Below, one piece after another: positions 43,335 to 54,893 of a stretch of 64,000 nt of DNA. How positions within the stretch are numbered: position 1 is the first letter of the stretch; each line of letters begins with the position of its first letter. A program made the position numbers and the translations under genes. The DNA lies in contig JAFMOC010000003.1 in assembly GCA_019802505.1 (NCBI GenBank), forward strand, positions 5,276,501 to 5,340,500. Direction: 5' to 3'. The DNA is from Corydoras sp. C115 (Eukaryota; Chordata; Actinopteri; Siluriformes; Callichthyidae). The notes beneath the pieces were generated by a model. That model ran no database searches. It was not told the DNA's origin and saw nothing but the letters and a program-made list of their open reading frames with translations.

Positions 43335-44464
43335 TAGTATTATATTTTTATATATATAAAACATTCATTAAAATGTGGCAAGCAATATGATATTTGCTAA
43401 ATGTTTTGGACCCTTTGACCATGTTGGACCCAGTTTGCATTAAGAATGCCTTGAACATGACTTAATGTTGTGAACACACCAGTGCTTGGTTATTGGTTTA
43501 TCAGCATGATCATTGTCTGCTGTTGTAAACAGGGAGCACTGAAGCTTAATTGGTTGATTTGGCCTTTGCTTTGTCTCACTGGCCAGGAGCAAGATTTCAT
43601 TAGAAGAAATCAAGTCATCCCCAAAATGAATTACGGGGTTTCTATGAATGTTTGTTCACAAGGAATAAGCTGATGTCTGTCTGAAGACAATAGAGTACAA
43701 AAATATTTCATTTTAATCTAGGGCTGGTTTTTGTTTTTTTTATAATTGATTGGTGTTTATTTATTTCCATTTTTTACAAGTTTTAAGCCAGTTTAACCCC
43801 CTATAAAAAAAAATCATAAAACCAGACATGCAGTCATCTCAGACGAGTCAAATGTTGTATAAATTAATACAGGCCACTGTAGATCAGTATACACAGCTGA
43901 TCTGGGGCAGTCTTAGGCTTGTGGTTATGGAACCTTGCAACCTGAATATCCACAGTTCGATTCCCAGTTCCACCATGTACTTTCCCTGAAGTGCCCTTGG
44001 GCAAAGCACCTAACCCCAATTGCTCTCTGGGTGCTGTATACAAAGCTTAATGGGTTGTGTGTAAGCACTGTAGGCAAAAAAGATCACTTCATCATGTGTC
44101 AATTCTATCAATCAAATTTGGATTACATTAAAACTGCATTTTTTAATTTCAGATTATATTTACATTGTTGGATGGTTTAAATAAATTATCTGTGAATCTC
44201 ATGGCTCGGAATGTGAACAACACATGCCTGTTGAGATTTGATGCAGATTTAAGGCTGAAACTGACAATAAACTTAAAGCAGAAAAGTGGGAGAGAGATAC
44301 AACCCTAATCTGAATGAGATCAGCTAACAGGAACCACAGAGACAGTGTAAAGAGCGTTAACTTTTGATCTCAAACCACACAGCTTAGTGATTTATCTAAC
44401 ATATCTGCCACGCCGTTCATTTCATACACACCGATGTTTAAAGAGTAATAGTATAGTACATAAT
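43335..44464. other. Intronic DNA with a SINE relic
   Basis: At 43905-44100 a tRNA-like SINE relic on the plus strand shows a B-box-like cagttcgattcccag and gcccttgggcaaagcaccta. The rest is unassigned. Confidence 0.45.
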
Positions 44465-45120
44465 AGAATAGGGGCGTCACGGAGGCTTAGTGGTTAGCAC
44501 ATTCACCTTTCAGTGTAGAATGTGGACAGTGGAGTTGTTGATGGGATGCCAGATTTTGTATGGGAGGCTGAACAGAAGCAGGTAAGTGAATCACCTGCAG
44601 TCTGTTTCATTTATGGCGTATGGTCATGCCAGCCTGTTTGTATTTTAGCAATGCTGCCAAATCCTGTCTGTGATCCTTGCATGTGTGTCCATGCAAAATT
44701 TAGGACAATGAGAATTACTCAGGGCCCAATGTAAACACCAACAGGCCTGTTGTCCAGAAGATATGCAGAGTTTCAGCCCACATTTGTGGCATGCCCCAGC
44801 GATAAGAGGACCCGGGAGGTCAGAGTTGGGCAGGGACAAGTGGATGGTGTCCAGTGGAATTGCAAAGCAAAATATGCCAAGTATTTAGCATGGCTGAAGA
44901 CAGGTCACCAGTGTGCTGGAGTTCCTGTCACAATCATGATGGAACAAAAAAAAATCCCAGACTGTTTCACAAAGCTCGTAGTGAGCAGCATCCAAAATGT
45001 ATAAAAAACTACTTGATTTTATATACCTTTAGTCAAATTCAAACATTTATTTCTTGTATATGCATGAAAAAAGTAAATTCTTATATTATTCCATCAGACA
45101 TTCCATTAGCACATCCACCA
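44465..45120. other. Mermaid head fragment and unassigned DNA
   Basis: 44465-44520 is a plus-strand Mermaid head (gcttagtggttagcacattc). The following 44520-45000 has balanced composition and a moderately long open frame (44750-45004) but no recognised family. Confidence 0.4.
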
Positions 45121-45404
45121 CCAGTTTTAAATCCCAATCTGGGTGGAGTTTCCATGTTCTTCCAGTGTCTGTGTGGGTTCTTTCCAGGGTTCTTCAGTTT
45201 CCTTACACAAAACATGGATTCAATGTGAATAGGCTGCTCTAAATTGCCACTATATATTGTGTATGTGTCTGTGTCTGTATGACTAAGTGTGTGCCCAGTG
45301 ATGGATTGGCTCCTTGTACTGGGTGTATCTGCCCAGCGCTTGAAACTTTCTCCCCCATAGGGGCCTCCTACAATCCTGGAAGAGGAATCAGTGGAAAATA
45401 AATA
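45121..45404 (+). mobile_element. Mermaid-like SINE lacking its head
   Basis: Plus-strand copy starting at the B-box end (tttaaatcccaatctggg) and running to ggaaaataaataaa. Confidence 0.8.
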
Positions 45405-45600
45405 AAATAAGATATTATTTAATGTCATAAATTAATAACAAAATCCAATTATGTTACAAAATTTTAAAAGCATCAGATAGATTTGGTCTATTTAGCACAA
45501 ATCAATTACTTAGTATAGCAACTATTTATGTCTTTAAATACAAATTTAATGATATCTTGATTGTTGTGTAAATATTCGTCTCTGAAAATGTATATGCATA

Positions 45601-46999
45601 GAGTGGGGAAAAAAGTATTTAGTCAGTCACCAATTGTGCAAGTTCTCCCACTTAAACAGATGAGAGAGGCCTGTAATTGTCATCATAGGTACACATCAAC
45701 TATGAGAGACAAAATGAGAAAAAAAAAACAGAAAGTCATATTGTCTGATTTTTAAAGAATTTATTTGCAAATAATGGGGGAAAATAAGTATTTGGTAAAT
45801 AACAAAAGTCTATCTCAATACTTTGTTATATATGTATATCCTTTTATTGGTAATGACAGAGGTCAAACATTATATGTAAATCTTCTCAAGATTGGCACAC
45901 ATCGTTGCTGGTATGTTGGCCCATTCTTCCATGCAGATCCCCTCTAAAGCAGTGATGTTCTGGGGCTGTCGGTGGGCAACACGGACTTTGAACTCCTTAC
46001 TAGGCCACTCCAGGACCATAAAATGCTTCATACAATGCCACTCCTTTGTTGCCCTGGCAGTGTGCTTGAGATCATTGTCATGCTGAAAGACCCAGCCACG
46101 TTTCATCTTCAATGCCCTTGCTGATGGAAGGAGGTTTGCACACAAAATCTCATAATACATGGCCCCATTCATTCTTTCATGTACACAGACCAGTCGTCCT
46201 GGTCCCTTTGCAGAGAAACTGCCCCAACGCCTGATGTTGCCACCCCCATGCTTTATAGTTGGTATGGTGTTCTTTGGATTCAACTCAGCATTCACTCTAT
46301 ACACATAGTGTGTTATTGACAGTAGCCTTTTTTAACATTGGTCCCAGCTTTCTGCAGATTATTCACTAGGTCCCCCTGTGTGGTTCTGGGATTTTTGCTC
46401 ATCGTTCTTGTGATCATTTTGACCCCGCGTACTGAAATCTTGTGTGGAGCCCCTGATCAAGGGAGATTATCAGTGGTCTTGTAGGTCTTCCATTTTCTGA
46501 TTATTGCTCCCACAGTAGATTTCTTTACACCAAGCTGCTTGCCTATTGCAGATTCAGTCTTTCCAGTCTGGTGCAGGTCTACAATTTTGTTTCTGGTGTC
46601 CTTCGACAGTTCTTTGGTCTTCACCATAGTGGATTTTGAAGTGTGTGTGTGGGCAGGTGTCTTTTATACTGTTAACAAGGTCAAAAAGGTGCCATTAATT
46701 CAGGTAATGAGTGGAGGACAGAGGAGACTCTTAAAGAAGAAGTTATAGGTCTGTGACTGAATGAAATCTGGCTTGTTTGTAGGTGACCAAATACTTATTT
46801 CCACAATTATTTGCAAATAAATTATTTAAAAATCAGACAATGTGAGTTTTTTCACATTTTGTCTCTCATAGTTGAGGTCTACCTATAATGTCAATTACAG
46901 GCCTCTCTCATCTTTTTAATTTTTTTAATTGGGAGAACTTTGGTGACTGACTCAATTTGGCAAAATTGGTGACTGACTCAATACTTTTTCCCCCACATT
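45601..46999 (-). mobile_element. Decayed Tc1/mariner element
   Basis: About 1.4 kb with long inverted repeats (about 200 bp each; gtggggaaaaaagtatttag at the left, gactcaatactttttccccc at the right) and TA at both borders (45599-45600, 47000-47001). The right repeat carries an internal duplication of ttggtgactgactcaa. The transposase inside is broken. Confidence 0.88.
45870..46627 (-). pseudogene. Tc1 transposase remnant
   Basis: On the minus strand the frame opens with MVKTKELSKDTRNKIVDLHQ at 46627, the helix-turn-helix N terminus. Stops follow. The C-terminal part is open for 144 codons (PTIKHGGGNIRRWG; WVFQHDNDLKHTARATKEW). It has about 250 codons against about 340 in intact relatives, and the DDE region is incomplete. 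Confidence 0.85.
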
Positions 47000-47002
47000 T
47001 AT

Positions 47003-48194
47003 AGGATGCAAAGCCATTTTCCATTTTACTCTAAAATGTCATCCCACCCCACCACAAAGAATGGCAATATCTCAGACATAGCATATTTCTGCATAATCAG
47101 AAAATGCTTTAGCTTGCCACTGGAAGCCAATGACATCACCGCTACCTAAATCAATTTCCTCTGCATAATCCAACCACTTTCCAGAGAATGGTTTATCTAT
47201 CTTTCTCCATGTTCTGTGGTGGTGTATGGGGCTGGGAAAATCTGACTTATTCTATTCACCTATTGACAGTCTCCCACTAGAGACAGTCTCAAATTGATCG
47301 CTCTTGTAAGCACTCTTGTTATTGGTTGCTTTGTGCTGGCATGCACTGCTCCGAGAATCAAGCACAAATCCAAATGAGTGATCAGCAGGGGGAACTGAGA
47401 GATTTGATGGCTTTTTGAAGCCCTAGTGGTCCGTCTGCCTGATGAGTCACTGTTACGTCTGCAGCACAACAGACGCTGCTTAATTCCATTGTAGACGTCA
47501 AAACTGAGATGAATTGGGAAGTAAAAAAAGAGTCCCGACAACCTGCCCATAAAAGGAATTGAATGTTCTAATTAACTCAAGTCAAATGGTACAATGATTA
47601 TCAGCTGTTAACTGAATAAGGTCCAGCCCCCAACAGACAAATCTGTCACAGATGAGGATGATATATAAGATGGTATGATTTCCTTTTTCTTCTGTTCTTT
47701 ATAGTCTCTATTCATAACACTAAGTGAAAGCAACGTCTAGCTCTGCTGCTTCAAAATTCATCTTATACTGTTCTCTGCTGACCACAGATATTATTACAGC
47801 CTCAAGCACACTTGGGAGAATCCAATACAACGGGTTATATCTCCATGCAATGGCTAACATCAGATTATTTCCGCTGTAACTACTATTCAAAATAAATTTT
47901 ATTAAATTATAATTAAAGAAGTAATGGCCAATTAAGATAAAGTCTATTTAGAAATGTTTATTGGAGTATGCACAAGTGGATAACATTAAAATATAAATTT
48001 ATCCTGGTTTAAATTGGCCTAAAACAAGGCTATTATATTGATAATATATTAATATTTATATAGGGTAAAAGATTTTTGTTTAACAGCATATAAGACATGT
48101 GACAACCACAATATTTGTGCTTAAATACTGTATGTGTTTTCCCGGTGTCTGCTCAGAGATGAACTGGTAACTTAGTAGTTTACTTCTTATCTCC
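47003..48194. other. astn2 intronic DNA with a candidate conserved block
   Basis: 47170-47560 has balanced composition, no repeat signature and a fully open 96-codon frame on the minus strand without family resemblance. It is a candidate conserved non-coding element, by inference only. The rest is AT-rich. Confidence 0.3.
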
Positions 48195-48461
48195 AGGGTT
48201 CCCCATGCTCATTACCGAGGGGGAGGGGGTTAGGGGATGCCTTTTGTGCACTAAGCAGGAATACCCCGGACAGGGTGTCAATCAATTGCTGGACATGCAA
48301 AGACAATTTAGAGCAGCCAATTCACATTGATTTTATGTTTTTTGGACTGTGGGAGGTCACCGGAGAACCCAGGGAAAACCCTCATGGACACGGGGAGAAC
48401 ATGAAAACCCAGCACTGAAAGAGCTGAAAGAGCTAAACACTAAGCCACCGTGTCAACCCGA
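48195..48461 (-). mobile_element. Mermaid-like SINE, diverged
   Basis: Minus-strand copy from gggttccccatgctcat to actaagccaccgtgtc, with many substitutions. Confidence 0.75.
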
Positions 48462-48699
48462 GCAGCTTAATAAGTTAATTAAATGTTTTAAGGATTGTAA
48501 GTTGTGATATATATTTTGATACAATTTAAGAAATGTGCACTTTTGGATGTTTTTATTCACTCCTCATATGATTTGGCATATTTGTACATATAATGGATTC
48601 CCTAAAACTGGACAAAAACCTGTTATATTTATAACTATGTTATAGTTATACCATCTAATTCTACAATTACAGCATGTAACCGATCTGTGTTCTCATCTT

Positions 48700-49030
48700 T
48701 TATTGTCTGAATGTCCAGAAAACATCAACAGAACATGCATTATTTGGTATAAATAATTCTCAGTACTGCACTGACACTGATGGGGTGATATGAGTGGATC
48801 AGTACAATTCCAGCTCAGGGTCACTGCAGTGTGACCCTATGAGGATTATCCACCACTCAAGTAATATTTTCTTTATGGTGATCCTGTGAAGGTCACAATC
48901 ATCAGAAAAAAAGAATTAAGGGGACTAAGAAAGTAAAGTTTGTAATTGTAGAACCACAAAAACTTTCTGTATAGTACTTACAAATGACATTGAGTGTAAT
49001 AACAAGAATATGTGCCTAATAAAGTGGCCA
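48700..49030. repeat. Long dispersed fish repeat, copy
   Basis: Carries ataattctcagtactgcact, tgatatgagtggatcagtac and aaagtggccactaagtgta, phrases of the same family as 35290-35880. Confidence 0.6.
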
Positions 49031-49097
49031 CTAAGTGTATATATCACCACCTCTAATACTGCTTGATTGTGATGGGTTATTCTTATTTGACGCTCAC

Positions 49098-49360
49098 CTC
49101 TTTGGTGGTGTTGTCCTGTACCAGGCTGTACAGTGGCACAGAGCGGCTGACTTCCAGAAGGGTGGGTGTTGGGCTTGGGTTTTCATGACCCACCTGCCTA
49201 CACAAGTGACAAGCCACTGGGCAGCTGCCTTTCTCCTGGCAATGAATATCCACCCCAGCCACCAAGTCATCAGAAAGGAGCTGAGTCTTTTTCAGCTCAG
49301 AAAGGTAACTGATAAAGGGCATGGCTTTTAGGTCCCTACGGCCCACCTGCTCTGTGACCT
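49098..49360 (-). CDS. astn2: Astrotactin-2 exon (end of MACPF and Cys-rich segment)
   Basis: This 263-bp minus-strand exon has an AG acceptor at 49361-49362 (cctattacag) and a donor gtgagc ending at 49097. Two leading bases complete the Glu codon begun in the exon at 60037; 87 codons follow and end in phase 0. It reads RRDLKAMPFISYLSELKKTQ, then VDIHCQEKGSCPVACHLCRQ, then EVSRSVPLYSLVQDNTTKE. This covers the C-terminal side of the MACPF domain and an EGF-like cysteine cluster. Continuity with the next exon (AFKSAAM) is exact for astrotactins. Confidence 0.95.
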
Positions 49361-49362
49361 CT

Positions 49363-50748
49363 GTAATAGGGAGAAAAACACTCTCAGTTAAATTTATCTT
49401 GAACAGAATGGGGAAAAAATCAGTACTTAGAAAAATTATTTGTTCCTAAACGTTTTTAAAAAACAATTTTAAAATGACTTTGTGTATTATTGATCATTAC
49501 TTAACATTGGAAGTGGCAATATTTACCCAAAATGTTTAAAAAAAAAAAAACAGAAGAAAAATGTGTGAATAAAGAAATTTTAGTCACGTAATGTATGAAC
49601 CCTATGAAAAAAGCTGCTTATTTTATTGGTTGTTGAACACTGACCCCCAGTGGTTCACATTTATATAAATATATATTAAAAGTATAGGAAAATCCTGCCT
49701 TAATGTTTTACTAAATATAAATACCTAATAAATAAATTCCTGTATTTTTTATTTTTTATTTATTTTGGCCACATCAAAAAAAAAATTTGAATGAGATAAA
49801 AAGGCAGAATTCTGAATTAGTAGTAGACTTAGTAGTCAGAATTCTGAGATTAAAAGTCAGAATCCTGAGATACTTTTTATCCCCCAATATTTTTATTTAC
49901 TTTTTCCTTAATTTATCATAATTCGTGTTTTTGTACAGGCTATGTGCTAAAGGTGTAGATCTCAGGCCTGGATTTCTATTGGACTGGCTCAATGAACTTA
50001 GTTTTTCAATTGTTAAATACAGGTCATCTGATCACCACACAACCTGTACGTGGCTGTCCTAAACTGTTGATGCTGCCCGGCCGCTCAAGGAGGAGTCCCC
50101 CACTGAGCCTTGGTCCTCAGAAGGTTCCTTTCCTTAAGATAATAACATAAAAGGGAGTTTTTCATGCCACTGTCATTTCAGCTTGCTTTTTAGAGGTTCA
50201 AAGGCTTATAACACTGTAGTTTCTTTGGGACAATGACAAAAACTTGAACTATGTGCAAACTTATTAATTACTGTTCTATGGAGCACCTTGTACCTGGAGA
50301 ACGTTGTCTCATTCCACTGTATACTGTACACCACTTTATATAGTTGGTATGCCAAATAAAATACTTGAAACATGAGATTTGTCATTAGTTGCTTTTTATT
50401 ATTATTTACCACCCCTATATTAGCTTAATCCGTTTGTGTCTGGTAAAAAGTTTTCAAATGCTATTTCACCCACTTCCCGTTTTCCGATTAAGATGAAACT
50501 TTGCACAATTGTTCATCGTTCATGACAACACATGAATCAATTAAAAAACAATAAATTAACTAATTAGTGGTAATTAATTAATTTGGTTTTCTATGGATAA
50601 ATTGCCCATTTTCTCATAAATATTTTACAAGCAGAATTCATTTAAGCTAAATTAATTTATTTATAGTAATTTTAAAGTAATTTAACATGATAACACGATT
50701 TAAAAAAAATATTTTGCTTATAATTGGCTTATATTAAAAAATAATAAG
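49363..50748. other. astn2 intronic DNA with a LINE tail copy
   Basis: 49940-50240 is a degraded copy of the LINE 3' end at 9605-10306 (gccgctcaaggaggagtccc; ataaaagggagttttt; acttgaac). The rest is AT-rich. Confidence 0.5.
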
Positions 50749-51060
50749 GGGCGACATGGTGGCTTAGTGGTTAGCATGGTCGCCTTCTCGGTTCGAAACC
50801 CAATCTGGGTGGAGTTTCCATGTTCTCCCCGTGTATGCGTGGGTTTCCTCTGGATGTGTGCCCAGCGATAGCTTGGCGCCCTGTCCGGGTGGCCCCCCGC
50901 GACCCTAGTAGAGGATAAAGCGGAAGATAATGGATGGCCAGCGATGGATTCGCGCCCTGTCCTGGGTCTATCTGCCCAGCGCCCGAGACGTTCTCCCCTG
51001 GATGGGCATGGGGAACCCCACCGCGACCCTAATAGAGCATAAATGGGGAGATAATGAATG
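50749..51060 (+). mobile_element. Chimeric or tandem Mermaid-like SINE
   Basis: A plus-strand copy with head (tggcttagtggttagcatgg) and a shortened body reaches a complete tail at about 50936 (agataatggatgg). A second 3' part then starts at ccagcgatggattcg and reaches a second tail (gaatgaatgaatgaatga). Confidence 0.85.
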
Positions 51061-51239
51061 AATGAATGAATGAATAATGGATGGCTAAAATAATAAGTCG
51101 CTTGACGGTCTTAAAAGTCGCTAAATTGGCAACACTGCCTGAGTGCACGTTCCCCACACAACAAATCTAATAGACTGAAAAGACCATCAATCATTTGCTG
51201 GACTCGCCAATGACAAGGAGTGTGGGTTGGATTATATGA

Positions 51240-51344
51240 ATGTAAGCCGTGACGTCACCTCCGCAGTGTGTTTGTGATGGTGCATCGATTCGGAGCGGCG
51301 CAGACTCCCACAACTCTCTGTAAACTGAGCCCCGAGCCGGAGAG
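51240..51344 (+). promoter_or_regulatory. trim32: Likely trim32 promoter and non-coding exon 1
   Basis: A GC-rich island in AT-rich surroundings contains a perfect CRE (tgacgtca, 51250-51257) and ends in a consensus donor (gag/gtaaga; GT at 51345-51346). A matching acceptor (gtgttcacag) ends at 52892, 12 nt before the trim32 start codon. This fits a 5' UTR exon and a 1.55-kb first intron. There is no TATA box. The exon start is not determined. Confidence 0.6.
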
Positions 51345-51775
51345 GTAAGAGATGAATAAAAACATAAAAACAACCCGCTTCTCTTGCTCTTAACATTTCT
51401 GCTACCTTGATGCATTACATCTCATCTTCAGTGCTTCCACGGACGTCACTGCATTACATTATGCGGCTTTTAAAAAGGCCTTGTCTCTGCTTCGGCGTTA
51501 GCTTTAGCATAAGCATAAGCGTCTGTATGTGAAGCTCGAGTTGATGTTCTGGTGGTAAACTCGCCTGTTATTTGTAAGGATTTATCAGAAAGACATATTA
51601 TAAATGGTTTAACGCACCCATAAGTCATATTTTGTCGGGTTGCCACGTTGATTAGATTGATGGTAACACAACAGCACAGTTGAAAGTATAGGGTTACATT
51701 TTGACAAGGGCGTTGGGTAATACAATTAATAAAAATTGCTACATTTTTACAGATTAACTTGTTATAGACAGCCTA

Positions 51776-51991
51776 TATTCTATCGCTGGGCACACTCACT
51801 CACACAGACAGGTACAAACGCACACTATTTGGGACGATTTAGAGCATTCAGTTTACCTTGAATCCATGTTTATGGATTGTGGGAGGAAACCGGAGAACCT
51901 AGAGAACATTCAAACTCTACCCAGGGAATCGAACCTGGAATCCTCTGTGCTGAGAGGCGAACGTGCTAACCACTAAGCCACCGTGCCACCC
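51776..51991 (-). mobile_element. Mermaid-like SINE, in trim32 intron 1
   Basis: Minus-strand copy from atcgctgggcacactcactc to gctaaccactaagccaccgt. Confidence 0.85.
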
Positions 51992-52892
51992 GTCATAAGC
52001 ATTTAATGTTATATATTTTTTTAAATTAAAATTAAAAGTTGATCTAACCATATGGACTGCCCCAATTTACTCCCAGATGTGCAAGTGTTCTTAAGTATTC
52101 AGCTATTGGTTCCTTAGTTTGATCAGTCAGGTAAAACAAATATTATTAATATTAAAGTGCAGTTACGATGGCAACTGGATAATTGTAAGATGTCAGTAGT
52201 TTTTAAAGCTGGTATATTTCCAGTGCAGCTTCAGATAAAACTTGCTGGCAGTGGCATGGTGGTGCAGGGGTTTTCCGCACCCATTTTGAGAAACTTTGTG
52301 ATGCTTTCTAAAAGTTTTAAAACTCACATTTTCATTTTGCTCATTTGCCTAGATCCTTCATTTTATAAATAACTTACATTGTACTTTGCTCTTGTTGAAC
52401 ACAGTAGTCTCATAAATGGTGGCACACATCTAAGGTAAATTATGAGACGCTAAATTGTCCTAGCCATTAGAAGGATATTTGTCAGTGCACTCATAGTGCC
52501 AGTCTCATGCCTGCTTAAATAGGAGAGTTGTGTGGGGAAGGGCATCAAGTGTCAAGTCAAATATGCGGATGTTATCCGGTGTGTTGACCCATAACGGGAA
52601 CAAAGAAGTCGAAAAAGGGTCGTAGTCCAACAGTGTCCTTGTTTGAAGACCACCACATGTAGACTAAAACTTGTTATACTTGTTTTTTTTTTTTTTTTGC
52701 CAATTTATCTAATAAATCATACTGTGTTCTATTTTTTATGGTAAGATGTAAATTATAAAAAAAAAAAAAAAGTTTGAAATTGAAATAAGTTGTCAGTTAT
52801 GCCTCTAATTTTCTCCTTCAAAGCTTGCATGATATTGCCCTTTTAAATTATTTTTTAAATAATTGTCTTGCTGACTTAATTTTGTGTTCACA
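51992..52892. other. trim32 intron 1, remainder
   Basis: 52427-52640 resembles the 3' end of a widespread fish LINE, possibly RTE/Rex3-like (gtggggaagggcatcaagtg; tcaaatatgcggatg). The intron ends with the acceptor gtgttcacag at 52892. The rest is AT-rich. Confidence 0.5.
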
Positions 52893-52904
52893 GTGAAATG
52901 CGCC

Positions 52905-54893
52905 ATGGCCTCTGTGTCATGTCTGGATCCAGACCTGGTGCGAGAGGTACTAGAATGCCCCATCTGCCTGGAGACCTACAACCAGGATGAACTGAGACCC
53001 AAGCTCCTACAGTGTGGACACTCTGTGTGTCGGCAATGCCTCGAGAAACTCCTAGCCAGCACCATAAATGGTGTTCGATGCCCATTTTGCAGCAAAGTAT
53101 CTCGCATGAGCAGCATTTCTCAATTGGCGGACAATCTTACAGTACTGAAAATCATTGACTGTGCAAGTTCATGTAGCTCAACATCCGGCCTAATGTGCAA
53201 GTCCTGCAAAAACCGCCTGCCACGTCAGTACTGCCACGACTGTTCTGTGGTGCTGTGTGATGCCTGCAAGGTTGACCATCACCATCAAGGCCACAATGTT
53301 CTACCTATCCGTATCGCTGCTGAACAGCGCAGAAAAGAGTTAGCTGGGAAACTGGGAAGTCTTCGTGAAACAATGACTAAAATTCAAAAGAAGAAAGCAG
53401 CCATCGATGGTGTCTCCAAATCCCTACGTCTGAAATACAAAACGGTCCAGCAGGAGTATGCAAGTGCGGAGTTGCAACTACAAGAAGAACTCGGGCGTTC
53501 ACGCAGAGCTTTTACAACCTCGTTGGGGGAGGTAGAAAAGTGTAACGCTCAGATTATGGAGGAACAGACATACCTGCTCAACATTGCTGAGGTGCAGGTT
53601 GTATCTCGGTGTGACTACCTCACGATGAGGATCAAGCAGACAGACACTGCTTTGCTAGAAGAAACAGGCAATGATGAAGAAGATCTGGATGTGAAAAGCA
53701 ATATACCCATTCTTCTTAAACTACAACATCCAGAACTGGTCAAAGCAGAGAATCCACCTTCATTAGAAGTGGGTCAGCTAGTAACCAAATCCTGCACTGT
53801 TAACACAGACGAAGAAGATTTTCAAGAGTTTGCCACGGTTGAAGGCATGGCCCCTCTAGTCGATGTGTATCGAGATGTAGATATGCTAAATGTTGTAGAG
53901 CAAGCTGTCTGCGCCTCACCAGGTAGTTTCAAGTCTAAATCTGTAGATGGAGGTGGACCAGCAACAGGAGGAGCCACTGGTGGACAACTCTGTCAATTTG
54001 TAAAGAAAATGGGATGCAAAGGAAACCTTCCGGGTATGTTCAACCTTCCAGTAAGCATTTGCGTAACTTCTCAAGGGGATGTTCTGGTGGCAGATCGAGG
54101 TAACTATCGAATTCAGATTTTTAACCGCAAAGGCTTCCAACGGGAGATACGTCGCAATCCGAGCAGCATCGACAATTTTGTATTAAGTTTCCTGGGAGCT
54201 GATCTGCCCAATCTCATTCCTCTGTCAATCGCCATCACTCCCCAGGGCCTCATTGGTGTTACAGATAACTATGATAACTCTGTTAAAGTCTACACAACAG
54301 ATGGGCACTGCATTGCTTGCCACAAGAATCAGCTCATCAAGCCTTGGGGGATCGCTGCAATGCCATCAGGGCAATTTGTGGTTTCAGATGTGGAGGGAGG
54401 CAAACTATGGTGCTTGGCTGTGGATCGTAATGTCGGAGTGGTCAACTGCAACAGGCTGTGCTCTGCAGTCAGGCCCAAATTTGTCACTTGTGACTCTGCT
54501 GGCACCGTCTACTTCACACAGGGTTTGGGCCTGAATATTGAGAATAGACATAACGAGCATCACCTGGAAGGTGGCTTTTCTATCGGATCCGTTGGCACAG
54601 ATGGACAACTCGGTAAACAGCTCAGCCATTTCTTTTCTGAAACTGAGGATTTTCGGTGCATCACAGGAATGTGTGTAGACACCAATGGGGACCTTCTGGT
54701 AACTGATAGTGGACGGAAAGAAATTCTGCAGTTTCCAAAAGAAGGTGGATATAACATTTTGATCCAAGAGGGCCTAACTTGTCCAGTAGGGGTAGCTGTT
54801 ACACACAAAGGACAACTTTTGGTTTTAGATTGCTGGGATCATTGTGTCAAGGTTTATACATATCTGCAAAGGCGACGTTCCTCAACTTGTTAG
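52905..54893 (+). CDS. trim32: TRIM32, tripartite motif E3 ubiquitin ligase with NHL repeats
   Basis: One uninterrupted coding exon of 662 codons (the human protein has about 650). The ATG at 52905 (gccATGg) is chosen because it is the first ATG in frame after the splice acceptor at 52892; the frame extends a few codons into the intron only through non-ATG codons. The RING finger has all eight ligands (Cys18, 21, 37, His39, Cys42, 45, 59, 62). A B-box follows at about 98-131, then a coiled coil at about 137-230, a variable acidic linker, and six NHL repeats from about 365 to the end (e.g. GMFNLPVSICVTSQGDVLVA, VADRGNYRIQ, CWDHCVKVYTY). TRIM32 ubiquitinates muscle and other substrates; the NHL propeller mediates substrate and partner binding. 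It is nested in an astn2 intron on the opposite strand, as in other vertebrates. Confidence 0.98.
   Translation: MASVSCLDPDLVREVLECPICLETYNQDELRPKLLQCGHSVCRQCLEKLLASTINGVRCPFCSKVSRMSSISQLADNLTVLKIIDCASSCSSTSGLMCKSCKNRLPRQYCHDCSVVLCDACKVDHHHQGHNVLPIRIAAEQRRKELAGKLGSLRETMTKIQKKKAAIDGVSKSLRLKYKTVQQEYASAELQLQEELGRSRRAFTTSLGEVEKCNAQIMEEQTYLLNIAEVQVVSRCDYLTMRIKQTDTALLEETGNDEEDLDVKSNIPILLKLQHPELVKAENPPSLEVGQLVTKSCTVNTDEEDFQEFATVEGMAPLVDVYRDVDMLNVVEQAVCASPGSFKSKSVDGGGPATGGATGGQLCQFVKKMGCKGNLPGMFNLPVSICVTSQGDVLVADRGNYRIQIFNRKGFQREIRRNPSSIDNFVLSFLGADLPNLIPLSIAITPQGLIGVTDNYDNSVKVYTTDGHCIACHKNQLIKPWGIAAMPSGQFVVSDVEGGKLWCLAVDRNVGVVNCNRLCSAVRPKFVTCDSAGTVYFTQGLGLNIENRHNEHHLEGGFSIGSVGTDGQLGKQLSHFFSETEDFRCITGMCVDTNGDLLVTDSGRKEILQFPKEGGYNILIQEGLTCPVGVAVTHKGQLLVLDCWDHCVKVYTYLQRRRSSTC

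Noticed and set aside
44520..45004. Possible unknown protein-coding gene
   Set aside because: Short overlapping frames without conserved motifs, promoter or splice logic; left unassigned.
47260..47550. 96-codon minus-strand frame as an astn2 exon
   Set aside because: The exons at 49098 and 37343 join in phase 0 with continuous astrotactin sequence, so nothing is missing between them.
52884..52904. trim32 start at 52884
   Set aside because: The codon there is GTG and lies before the splice acceptor at 52892; the ATG at 52905 fits the exon and the family.
54405..54767. Minus-strand open frames across trim32
   Set aside because: Shadows of the conserved NHL coding sequence; no independent evidence.
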